From: Entoloma clypeatum
Lineage: Eukaryota; Basidiomycota; Agaricomycetes; Agaricales; Entolomataceae
Length of the DNA stretch: 64,000 bases
NCBI GenBank assembly: GCA_963565915.1
Contig: OY751485.1
Coordinates: forward strand, 186,001-250,000
Reading direction: 5' to 3'
In this document: positions 10,189 to 19,218 of the stretch, piece after piece
Layout of the letters: each line of letters begins with the position of its first letter
How positions within the stretch are numbered: position 1 is the stretch's first letter
The notes under the pieces: generated by a model
Told to the model about the DNA's origin: nothing
The model's database searches: none
Seen by the model: only the letters and a program-made list of their open reading frames with translations
Program-made: the position numbers and the translations under genes

Positions 10189-13100
10189 TTGCCTGGTGCA
10201 ACTACAGACAATATAACTTATGTTATCCCTGCAAAGCGAGCCGTTGCGTCAACTAAGATTGTCAAGGATGGATCGCCGAACCGACAACAGAAAGCAGAAA
10301 AACTTGCCGAAGTCAAGCTGGACTTAGGAACACACCAGGAAACCATGGAAGCAATGGTATTGGACATTGGGAGAACGGACATGCTTTTGGGACATGACTG
10401 GTTGGTGCACCACAACCCCACAATCAATTGGACGACCGGCGCTGTAACATTCAAGCGATGCCCATCAACATGTCAAACCAAACACTCGGATTTCAGGGTT
10501 AACCTTAATGGTCGCAAACATCGGGTTCGCATGGTGGAAGTACGAGACAAGGACGCGCCCAAGAAATCGGATCAGAATTGGAAGCCCGGAGACCCCATAT
10601 TGGAAGCAGTTACTCCCACACCACCTCCCACAACCAAACAACCCTCATACGTTGAACGTTTTGCCCATCTCTTTGAAAAAGAAAACTTCGACAAAATCCC
10701 AAAGGAAAGAGAATGGGACCACGGCATCGAACTTACACCGGATGCACCAAAGGAGCTAGGAGGAAACACGTACCCTATGACCCAAAAGGAGCAAGAAGAA
10801 CTGGACGAATTCATTGATGAAGGCCTGGCAACTGGAAAGATCCGACCGTCCAAATCCCCTTATGCATCACCCTGCTTCTTCATTAACAAGAAAGACGGTT
10901 CCAAACGATTGGTACAGGATTATCGCACGGTCAATAAATTCACGGTTAAGGACAAATTCCCACTCCCACGCATCAACGACCTCTTGGATGTATTGAAGGA
11001 CGCAGTCTACTTCAACAAAATGGACATCATGTGGGGATACAACAACGTGCGGATCAAGAAGGGTGACGAATGGAAAGCCGCCTTCCTGACCAGCCGAGGA
11101 TTGTTTGAACCATTGGTCATGTTTTTCGGTCTCTGCAACTCCCCGGGAACGTTCTCTCGGATGATGGCCAGTCTGTTCAGGGATCAGATCCGTCGGCGCA
11201 TCTGTGTGATTTACATGGATGACATAGTGGTTATTGGTAAAACCAAGGAAGAACTCGCCCGGAATACCGAAGAGATCTTGCAGATCCTGTCGGACAATGA
11301 CTTGTTCCTAAAGGAGAAGAAGTGTCTTTGGGAAGTAACGAAATGCCCCATATTGGGATATGTCGTGGGTGAAGGACGTGTCGAGATGGAAACTGAAAAG
11401 GTGGACACAATCCGGAACTGGCAAGTACCCACATCAAAAAAGGAAGTCCAGAGGTTCCTGGGATTTGCCAACTTTTATCGACGCTTCATTGAAGGATACT
11501 CAAACATCGCAAAGCCACTCACAACACTTACGGGAAATACAGCATTCACGTGGGGACCAGCGGCGCAAGAAGCATTTGAAGGTCTCATACGGGCAATCAC
11601 GACGGCACCAGTCTTGGCATTGCCCAAACTGGACGGACAGTTCAGGGTTGAAACCGATGCATCGGGTTATGCGATTGGAGCGGTACTTTCACAGAAACAA
11701 GACGACAGGTGGCATCCTATTGCGTTCTTGTCGCGGACCATGTCCACGGCCGAACAGAATTACGAGATATATGACAAGGAACTCTTGGCAGTCATGGAAG
11801 CACTGAAGGACTGGCGACATTATCTACTTGAAGCCAAGGAACGTTTCGAGATCTTAACCGATCACAAAAACCTGGAGTATTTCCAGCGTCCTCAGGACCT
11901 AAACCAACGACAGAGGCGCTGGAAGATGAAGTTACAAGACTATGACTTCGAATTGCGAGATGTACCTGGGAAGACAAACGCGAAAGCAGACATCCTGTCG
12001 CGTTTACCCTGGTATGAGACAGAACTCGAGCCGCAGGACAGCGACCAAATGCTCAAGGAGGGGCTATTTTTGAAACGATTGGAATCAGAAGATGTGATAC
12101 AAATGGAGATGTTCATGGAGGAACAATTCTTTGAAGGGGGTGAAGCATCTGATTCCATCAAAATCAGAAACATCACAACCATCGAAAACCCATGGATCGC
12201 ACGCATCAAGGCCTCGAATCGCATGGAGACAGAAGTAGCCCAGGGTCTGAAGAAGAATCCTCACTGGTACCAGCAGGAAAATGGCATCACCTACACAGGA
12301 GAACGAGTCTATGTTCCACCAGACCCACAATTGCGCCAAGAACTGATGTTTGAAGCGCACGACACACCAGTGGCAGGACATCCAGGACAATATCGAACAC
12401 ATGAACTCCTCACGCGCACCTACTGGTGGCCCACCATCCTACATGACGTAAAGAAGTATGTGAAAGGTTGTGACACCTGTCAACGCAACAAGATCAGCCG
12501 CCAAAGGAGACACGCCCCTCTGCACCCTAACGCCGCGCCAAGTCAACCATGGGAAGATATAGGGATTGACGTCGTGGGACCGATACCAGAATCTGATGGG
12601 AAGAACGCAATTCTGGTCATCACGGACAGACATTCAAAGATGCTTCATCTCATCCCGACAACCATGGAACTATTGGCTGAAGGATTAGCCAAGATCTATC
12701 GGGACCAGATATGGAAGCTTCATGGGATCCCTAAGAAGATCATTAGCGACAGAGGACCACAGTTCGCCGCGAAGTTCATGGAGATACTTTGCCGCATGTT
12801 GGGAATCAAGAGAAACCTGTCCACTGCGTACCATCCACAAACTGATGGACAAGCCGAACGATCGCATCAGGAAACCGAGGTGTTCTTATGAAACTTTGTC
12901 AACCATCTACAAGATGATTGGGCGGAATGGATCGCAATCGCAGAATTCCAGTACAATGACAAAGAACATCAAGCGACAAAGTACACACCATTCTATCTCA
13001 CCTACGGTCTGCATCCTTGGAAGGGAGAACTTGTGTTGGAAGACACCAATCCAGCGGCAAACGACTTCTTGAAAAAACTCAAACAGGCACGAGAAGAAGC

Positions 13101-13614
13101 CAACACAGCACTGAAACAGGCCCAGGATCAGATGAAGAAGACAGTTGACACACGACGAAGCCCGTCTCGGAATTACCGCATCGGAGACAAGGTGTGGCTG
13201 GAAGGGACTAACATCAGGACTGATCGTCCCTCAAAGAAACTTGACGCCCTCCGACACGGACCGTTCAAAGTCCTAGAGAAGAAAGGAGCTAGCGCATACC
13301 GTCTTGATCTTCCCAAAACCTGGAAGATGATCCACCCTGTGTTCAACGAGACCCTGTTATCGCCATACGAAACCCCGAAGTATACCATTCAGAAAAAGAA
13401 GCCAGCCCCTGATCCGATCATCGTCGAAGGACGAGAAGAATACCATGTCTCCACGATCCTGGACTCTTGGAAATTCCGTGGAAAGATCCAGTACCTTGTC
13501 CAATGGGAAGGGTATGGCCCAGAAGAGAACACGTGGGAACCTCAGACTAATGTTCAGAACGCTCAAGACTTGATCCGAGATTTTCATCGGCAAAATCCAT
13601 CGCGTCCACGATAA
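10189..13614 (+). pseudogene. Pol of gypsy copy 2 (PR-RT-RNaseH-IN-chromodomain), one in-frame TGA
   Basis: The pol frame is open from before 10144, overlapping the end of gag in the -1 frame, with no ATG near its start. The protease region keeps the C-terminal LLGHDWLVHHNPTINW block, but the catalytic D-S/T-G reads as LPGATT (10189-10206). RT has YMDD at 11212-11223. RNase H starts around VETDASGYAIGAVLS. Integrase shows HHCC (HPGQYRTHEL, then CDTCQRNK) and DDE blocks (IGIDVVGP, IISDRGPQF, QTDGQAERSHQE). A TGA at 12889-12891, probably from CGA, breaks the frame. The same frame continues without further stops through GPY/F and the chromodomain (about 13433-13590) to 13614. Confidence 0.9.
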
Positions 13615-13731
13615 AAGAACAAACTTTGAGAGCCATTTTCCACATCGATTTCTGTCACATCGAGTTCCCCGCTCCAACTCTTCTCGCCCAACACGCCGTT
13701 CTTCTTATACCTTTCAAACATCATTTCTGCC

Positions 13732-14100
13732 ATGTCCAACATCACCGCCGCCTCCACCGATGCTTCCAATATCAACCCCACCATCACCACCCTCATCGGT
13801 GAAGCACTCTCCATGCGCGACCAGATCCATGCGCTCGAAACCTCCGTCGCCGACATCCTCCACTGGCAGATGCATATCCGCCTTCATACCCTCTCCGATT
13901 TACCAACCGCCCCCACCGCTGAGGAGAAGCTCATCCTCAAAAACTATACCAACACCCTTGCTGTCGAGAATCGACGCCTTCGCCTCGCCGTTCGAGGTTT
14001 AGAGTTTGCCACGGCGGTAAACGATGAACTGATAAAGGATTGGGGTAACCGAGTTGACCCTGCCTGGGCCGATCCAAATGGCAACGATGGATGGGAGTAG
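13732..14100 (+). CDS. Gypsy accessory ORF3 (122 aa, unknown function), copy 2
   Basis: Same position and length as the ORF at 742-1110. It starts 118 bp after the Pol stop and ends 37 bp before the 3' LTR. The protein differs from copy 1 at only two residues, both explained by CpG transitions, while 11 other base changes are silent. Two predicted amphipathic helices and a conserved acidic, Trp-containing tail are the only features I see. It has no ATG-proximal gag/pol overlap, so expression would need a spliced or separate message or reinitiation. Confidence 0.7.
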   Translation: MSNITAASTDASNINPTITTLIGEALSMRDQIHALETSVADILHWQMHIRLHTLSDLPTAPTAEEKLILKNYTNTLAVENRRLRLAVRGLEFATAVNDELIKDWGNRVDPAWADPNGNDGWE

Positions 14101-14121
14101 GTAGTCTGTGAGGACACAGAC

Positions 14122-14137
14122 CTTGAGGAGGGGAACA
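14122..14137 (+). other. Polypurine tract of gypsy copy 2
   Basis: Purine-rich TGAGGAGGGGAACA lies directly before the 3' LTR, the usual plus-strand primer. Confidence 0.75.
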
Positions 14138-14507
14138 TGTTATGGACTAACGACTACGGACGTATACGCTTACTTTTTCACTTTTACTCATCGGTCCCCG
14201 CTTACACATATCGTATTATACTTTATTCCCTTTAGTATACTTCGCTCCCGTGCTGACTCGCTTTCTGCAGCTGTCTGACTCATTCCGCAGTCAGCTTACT
14301 CATTAGTGCATAGCCTTCCGCAGTTGCCTTACTCATGCGCACTGCCTTCCACAGTTACTGACTCATTCGCTACTGCTCATAGTCAGTACTATATAAACCT
14401 CATGTACCATAACTACATTCCTTAGATTTAGCAATCACATTGCTCTTCGCCTTTCCATCTTCCTGCATACTCTGCCCGAACCTTGGAACGGTTTGTTACG
14501 CATAACA
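14138..14507 (+). repeat. 3' LTR of gypsy copy 2 (370 bp)
   Basis: It runs TGTTATGG to GCATAACA and is followed by the TAACA duplication. It has the same length as the 5' LTR with 11 transition differences. Confidence 0.95.
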
Positions 14508-14551
14508 TAACAGCGCAAAAGCTGTGATACTGAGAGCATGCGACGCTATGG

Positions 14552-14566
14552 CCGGGGCCCATAACC
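14552..14566 (-). promoter_or_regulatory. Primer-binding site of copia element B
   Basis: On the minus strand, GGTTATGGGCCCCGG follows the LTR end CATCATTA. It is complementary to the initiator tRNA-Met anticodon arm, as in copia. The same bases are codons of ORF0 (RLWAP). Confidence 0.85.
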
Positions 14567-14912
14567 TAATGATGTAGCCGACCCAAGCTGCCCAAAGGGC
14601 GCTGAGGGTGTATCGGTATGAAGGCATGTTGGAAGCTCTACTAACCTGGTAAAGAGTAACTATAGAAGAACTAGAAGCTATACTAGCGGTTAGTTAACTC
14701 AAAGAACTGGGTGTTCAAGAAGTTAGGATTCATCGTACTAAATACATGGGTATTTATACTAATCCTTAGTGTGCACGGACCATGTACAAACATTGTATAA
14801 ACAAGTCATGTTCCGTGGTTGTACCATAAACTCACATATATGGTAATAGTGACTTATAGTCACTTTCTGTGACAAGCACATGGTGCGTCCATATCTGGCG
14901 ATATGTTCAACA
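14567..14912 (-). repeat. 5' LTR of copia element B (346 bp)
   Basis: On the minus strand it runs from TGTTGAACAT to CATCATTA, with a TATAAATAC box around 14752. The ORF0 start ATG (14627) and a bulged mini-hairpin (14602-14587, GCGCCCTTTGGGCAGC) lie in its last 61 bases. A 3' partner LTR is not visible. Confidence 0.8.
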
Positions 14913-15274
14913 AGGATTACAATTGTGTTCCTTCCCCATCATTCAGTATGTATATAGGTAGAGCTTTCCCACAGGAATAAGCCAGGTGATGTCTGGTTGT
15001 TGTACCTCCCTCAAAACTCAAAAACACCCAAAACTCAATCTTGTACACCACAACCGTGGGGCGCATGCCTCTCGTTTTTATTCCACTATACTTAGGGTGT
15101 ATATGTGTGGTTTTTACCACAGGAATAAGCTTGGGGGTGCCCAGTTTCACCTGGACAGAGTGTTGAGGGAGGTACAACCTACAATAACAACCAGACATCA
15201 CCTGGCTTATTTCTGTGGGAAAGCTCTACCTATATACATACTGAATGACGGGGAAGGAACACAATTGTAATCCT
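14913..15274. repeat. Foldback (inverted-repeat) element, 362 bp
   Basis: The left arm (14913 to about 15018) and the right arm (about 15160-15274) are inverse copies over roughly 100 bp. Both start from AGGATTACAATTGTGTTCC at the tips. The right arm has about 9 extra bases. The middle carries no ORF with recognisable content. It starts exactly where the LTR of element B ends, so B probably inserted into or at its tip. This is a MITE-like or foldback repeat with no transposase. Confidence 0.75.
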
Positions 15275-15530
15275 CTCCACAGTTGTGGCGTAATTAACAA
15301 CTTTGTAGTGTATCTGCATTTTTAAGGTACTAGGACTTATATACTCATCACAGCATCCAAAGCCTTATCGCTTGGGCGATAATATACTCATATATATATT
15401 AGACAAAATGTAAAAGAGACAATAGGAATCGGTTTGGCCGATGTTCCATAAAGAAATAGATTGTGGCGGCACGCTTTTTGAGTTTTTATGAGACTGTAAC
15501 CTACCTCATGATGTAGACAACAAGTTCCAG

Positions 15531-15767
15531 GATTTTGACATCTGGTCAGACTTACAGACAATCCGTCTCTGCAATGTCAAGGATGACGACGCGTGTCTCG
15601 TCGACGTCAAAGAAATGGTCGAGGCTCTTGCCGCAGAAGAGGCAGTTCCAAGGGTATATATGGACAAACTTCCAAAGAACGTCCCCAGTTCCCTTCAAGA
15701 ACGTTTTCTAGATCCGCTAGTTCCGCCGGCAAGCTGGCCGGAGTGGGATCAGTGTACGCCATCTTGA
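15531..15767 (+). pseudogene. Isolated coding-like exon of unknown gene
   Basis: After a splice-acceptor-like TTCCAG, the frame from 15531 gives about 78 sensible residues, rich in acidic and hydrophobic positions (for example VKDDDACLVDVKEMVEALA and LVPPASWPEWDQC), to a TGA. There is no ATG at its start and no upstream exon that I can join. It lies at the edge of the transposon block, so it may be a remnant of a gene cut by insertions. I do not recognise the family. From 15275 to 15530 I see only AT-rich sequence. Confidence 0.3.
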
Positions 15768-16197
15768 ATGCTGAAAGTCGCTCATTTTCGGGAAAACACC
15801 CCGGGGTTTTAGTAAAGGCCCATCTCGTCGTGATCTAAAGGGAAAAATGCCATTGGATATATACACAGGAAACGGATACAGTATGAATAGAATGCGCGCG
15901 AGTGATGACGGAATGGTACACGATGCAAGGAAAGAAAAATGTCGAGTGAGAAAAGCCTATCCAGTTACATACAAGTCACAAAAATCCAAAAAAGGTCCAC
16001 CCCTTGTCAAAGCCTTCCAGAAAACACGAAACTGCTCAAACCAACCTCGGCTTCTGATCGATGGGAACAGTGACGTGGAAGTTCTGCAGCGAGAAAAGTA
16101 AGCAACCATGGAACCAACGGTTCGAGACGAACAAATTGAATTAATTGAGAGAAATAGCAATTCACAACCGCACCCCCCCCCCCCCCCCCTCCCGCTT
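15768..16197. other. Intergenic stretch with poly-C tract
   Basis: No supported gene. It contains a run of about 19 C residues (16172-16190, broken by one T near its end), just past the stop codon of the phosphatase-like gene on the other strand. Confidence 0.6.
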
Positions 16198-18149
16198 TCA
16201 AAGCTCTGAGAGGAACCACCTAGCGGGGTGCTCGGGGTGCTCCGGCATAGTGACATACGGGCGCACATCCTGAGCCACCGGCCCCCCCTCAGCATCCCCA
16301 CCATACCAACTCGACCCCCCCGCCGCACCGCGGGATATCGCGCCATAATTGACAACAGAACTCACCTCGTCACCGGGGAGCCTGAGGCGGGCCTCGCGGG
16401 CCTTTGCACGGGCGCGCTTGACGAGCCGGGCGGCCGTGAAGAGCGACAGGAGGGAGAAGAAGACGTATGCGCCGGTGAAGGCGGCCTTGACGTGCTCGGA
16501 GGCGGGGAGGTTGCTGGAGAAGGTGCTTATGATGGGGAGGGGGAAGGCGGCGCTGCTGCTGCAGACGTCACGCCATTGTTTGTTGCTGGTGATGGCGGAG
16601 GTCTAGATGGGAGTGGGAATGAGGAGAAAAAGGTCAGAGATGGGGTAAAGTAGGAAAGAGGGGAGGTGGTGATGATGACGAACCTCGGCGCGGTAGATGA
16701 ACTCGGTCAAGGGGATGTCAGCGTGGTGGCCGAAGACGTGGACGTCTTGGAAGCTCTCGGAGGTTCCGTTCCTGAATCTGACGCGGATGAAGTCACGGAG
16801 GTCGGGGGGGTTGCCGCGGCGGAGCTCAATGACGAGGGCAGAAGAGTAGTTGGCTAGGTGCAGGCAGTATCAGGAAACTTGCACTCAGATAAGGAAGGTG
16901 GAGGTAGACGTACGGATACCCTTGAGCTCGGGGTGCTCGTCGGCGATGCCGGTCATGTGGAAGAACGAGATGAATGGCTGGTATGTAGTCTGGATCAACA
17001 AGAATTGGAGGGGGTCGCCGTTGAAGGAGATGCGCTCGAGGGCGGTGATGATGCTGTGCATGATGGTGCGACCAGCGACTGTGGATAGATTGGTCAGATA
17101 ACTGCTCTGGAGAATGAGGCGGGATGGGGAGACGAACTGTTGCCGACGCCGTTGATCTCCTTGTCGGAGAAGACACCATCCTCATGGAAGTTGGCGAGAC
17201 CGCGGGCCTGGTCGATGAGGGTAGGGGGAAGACGGTGAGCATAGGTCCTGTTGTGGACGAGTTCCGTGTTCATGAAGTCGAAGATCTACATTGGTGTGTT
17301 CAGAAAAAAACCCGCTCGTACTAGCAGGGACACTTGTTTTCAACTTACGTTCCACTGGATATACAAAAATTCGTCAGTCCCGGGATCAAAGTGAAGCGAG
17401 AAAATGAACGCACAGCGTTCTCGAGAGTAAGAGGTCGGCCGAAAACATAGTCCTTGACAGCTTTGAAGAAGGGCTGGGCAGCTTTTTCTTTTTCCTTGAA
17501 TTCCTGAGAAGCATAGAAGTTCCTGGTGTGTTTTTCAAACGCCTTGAAATTTCGGGGATGTTAGCGAAGAAAGAAAGAGGTAGAAAAAGTCACTCACCGG
17601 GCAGTCGGTCCAACTCTCTAGGGACCTGTCATTGCCAGGTTCAACGGTCTCGACTATGGCCGTCATATGAGTCCTCCATCGTGATTGAAGAAAAGCCGCA
17701 TCGCTCACCAGGGACGTATTGGTAGCCATTGAGGGGAGCCACAACTGTGCTTTCGTTAGCCAGAACGATTTTGTTGTTGGGGTTAGGCGGGAAGAGTCCC
17801 TGGAGAAGGGCGATGGCGGAGTCAAAGACGACGGTGCCCTCAACACCAGCCTTGACGCGGGTCTTGACCTCGTTGTTGTCGACCAGGTCGGAGCGGATGC
17901 CATTGATGTACGAGGGCGACGAGCTGTCGAAGTAGGTCGAGCGGAGCGACGTGCCCAGCTGGTGAGACTCGGACTGCGGGAGGCAAGTGGTGAGATTAAA
18001 CGTCGGGAGGAGGAAGGGTGGGGACTGACCACACCGAGGGCGGTGGTCTCTGTGTTAGAGCCAGCGTACGTCTTCGGGTCTTGGTAGTAGTTGTAGCGGT
18101 CGCCGTTGCGGGCGATGACAATGACACCGAGCACCTTTGAAAGCAACAT
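16198..18149 (-). CDS. Histidine-phosphatase-like membrane protein (487 aa)
   Basis: I read nine exons on the minus strand: 18149-18030, 17973-17709, 17653-17598, 17542-17414, 17354-17349, 17285-17138, 17078-16914, 16853-16684, 16602-16198. They total 1464 bases in frame. The N-terminus VIARNGDRYNYYQDP places it in the histidine acid phosphatase / phosphoglycerate-mutase-like superfamily. The catalytic His of the RHG motif is Asn here (R14-N15-G16), so classical phosphohistidine catalysis is doubtful. Other family blocks follow (VETVEPGNDRSLESWTDCP; HHADIPLTEF). A hydrophobic span near residues 393-413, followed by a basic stretch, predicts a C-terminal membrane anchor. The fifth exon is only 6 bases (Trp-Asn) between good splice sites. 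The likely start is the ATG at 18149; no signal peptide precedes the motif. Confidence 0.85.
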
Positions 18150-19218
18150 CGTATGAGGAGGTCAGTGCTGGCTGAGGAAGGAAAAGTGGGAATGAGGAAA
18201 CGTTGGGTGGCTCGCTTGCTCGCTTTTAAGAACGAAAGCCATGCCCAGGCTTTGAATATGTTTCATTAGATGACCGTGACAAGGCCAGGCTGGCGCATGG
18301 TGATGAACTTGCGCCTGTTGACATTCGGGGCACGTTGAACATGCTTTGGTTGACGGCATTGATGACCATTGGACCTCGTTTCATCAGGGTCGTTGGGACC
18401 CTTTGAACTTCCCCGCACTATTTTCACAACGTCTCAGACGTAATTCCGGCCAAAATTGAACGTGGTGCGGCGAGGACGAAGAGTCGACGTGCTCGTCTCT
18501 CCCTGCGACTCAGACTATTCGCACCGTGACTTTGAGGTCGCACGCAAATACACCATGCATCTGAGCTGGAAAACATGTATGTCGTACTTTCTGTTGACAT
18601 GGAGACATTCAGATGGTCCACAGTTCGCAGCTGAAGTCGTACATCATGAAACCCGGACCGTTTGGCGCAGTGCACCCAATCTATACACACGATGGACGGA
18701 AATGGGTCCTTTCCCGAGACGGGGTTATCTGCCTTACTTCAACAATCGTGATGAAGTGGTCCTTTTCGAGCCTTCAGTTCTATCCTCGTCTCTGTGCGCG
18801 GAGGAACAATCCACTCTGAAAAGCTGAATGGTCAATCCTGTTGCGTGAATCTGGATGATGTCGGGAGGTTGGGTTGTGTAGCATGACGCGAGGTGGAGGT
18901 TGCCCCCTGGCCGTGGACATGAGGCGAACTGACAATCCTCATTCAGGCACAAGGCGAACACGTTCATGCTTCGGCCTTCAACTGGGCGATGAACGTTGCT
19001 TATTATCCCAGTACGAAAGAAGACGCCACCATATTGTACTCTATTAAGGCAGGGAAGCAAAAAAGAGATCATGCATGGGTAGCACGAGGATTTAACTTGG
19101 TCGGTGTGTGGATCTGATGAAACAGAGATACGCGATCCGGGTTGCCTGCGAGATCGTTTAGCGAATGATATGATGGAGATAACTCATGTGAGGACCCTCA
19201 CCTCGAATACCACACCAC
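18150..19218. other. Intergenic region, no gene seen
   Basis: About 1.07 kb between two minus-strand genes. Open frames here are short, overlap on both strands and show no domain or splice structure. It holds the promoter of the phosphatase-like gene and the 3' flank of SRP72. Confidence 0.55.

Larger units (their letters stand above)
8117..14507 (+). mobile_element. Ty3/gypsy chromodomain retrotransposon, copy 2, complete
   Basis: The element is 6391 bp, with 370-bp LTRs on both sides and a 5-bp target duplication TAACA (8112-8116 and 14508-14512). The internal order is primer site, gag, pol (PR-RT-RH-IN-GPY/F-chromodomain), ORF3, purine tract. The two LTRs differ at 11 positions, all transitions and 9 of them in CpG contexts. 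It inserted into ORF0 of copia element B. Gag is frameshifted and Pol has one in-frame TGA, so this copy is no longer autonomous. Confidence 0.96.
7398..14627 (-). pseudogene. ORF0 of copia element B (277 aa, TM + Cys-rich), split by a gypsy insertion
   Basis: The ORF lies in two pieces, 14627-14513 and 8116-7398, separated by the gypsy element plus one TAACA duplicate. Together they make 834 bases, an uninterrupted 277-codon frame. It starts in the LTR, reads the primer-binding site as RLWAP (residues 21-25), and has two hydrophobic spans (about residues 7-25 and 30-48). A Cys/His cluster follows (C127, C130, H139, C140, H143, C144, C154, C157; later CTCGQH near 244-249), with a Pro-rich linker. 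Its stop overlaps the gag-frame ATG (ATGA at 7401-7398). I know no named family for it. Candidates are a membrane-targeting or envelope-like accessory protein. It has no internal stop, so it was probably functional until the gypsy insertion. Confidence 0.65.
2535..14912 (-). mobile_element. Copia-type element B (minus strand), nested and decayed
   Basis: On the minus strand the order is: 5' LTR (14912-14567), primer-binding site (14566-14552), ORF0, gag-pol (from 7401), ending in RNase H at 2535 where element E is inserted. A whole gypsy element (8117-14507) interrupts ORF0. The 3' LTR is missing or lies beyond E and the window. Removing the gypsy element and one TAACA copy rejoins ORF0 in frame. 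Confidence 0.88.

Noticed and set aside
16228..17324. Several plus-strand frames of 60-140 codons
   Set aside because: They are antisense to the phosphatase-like exons and have no domain or splice logic.
18456..18827. A 123-codon plus-strand frame
   Set aside because: Low-information sequence in an intergenic gap, with overlapping frames on both strands and no family features.
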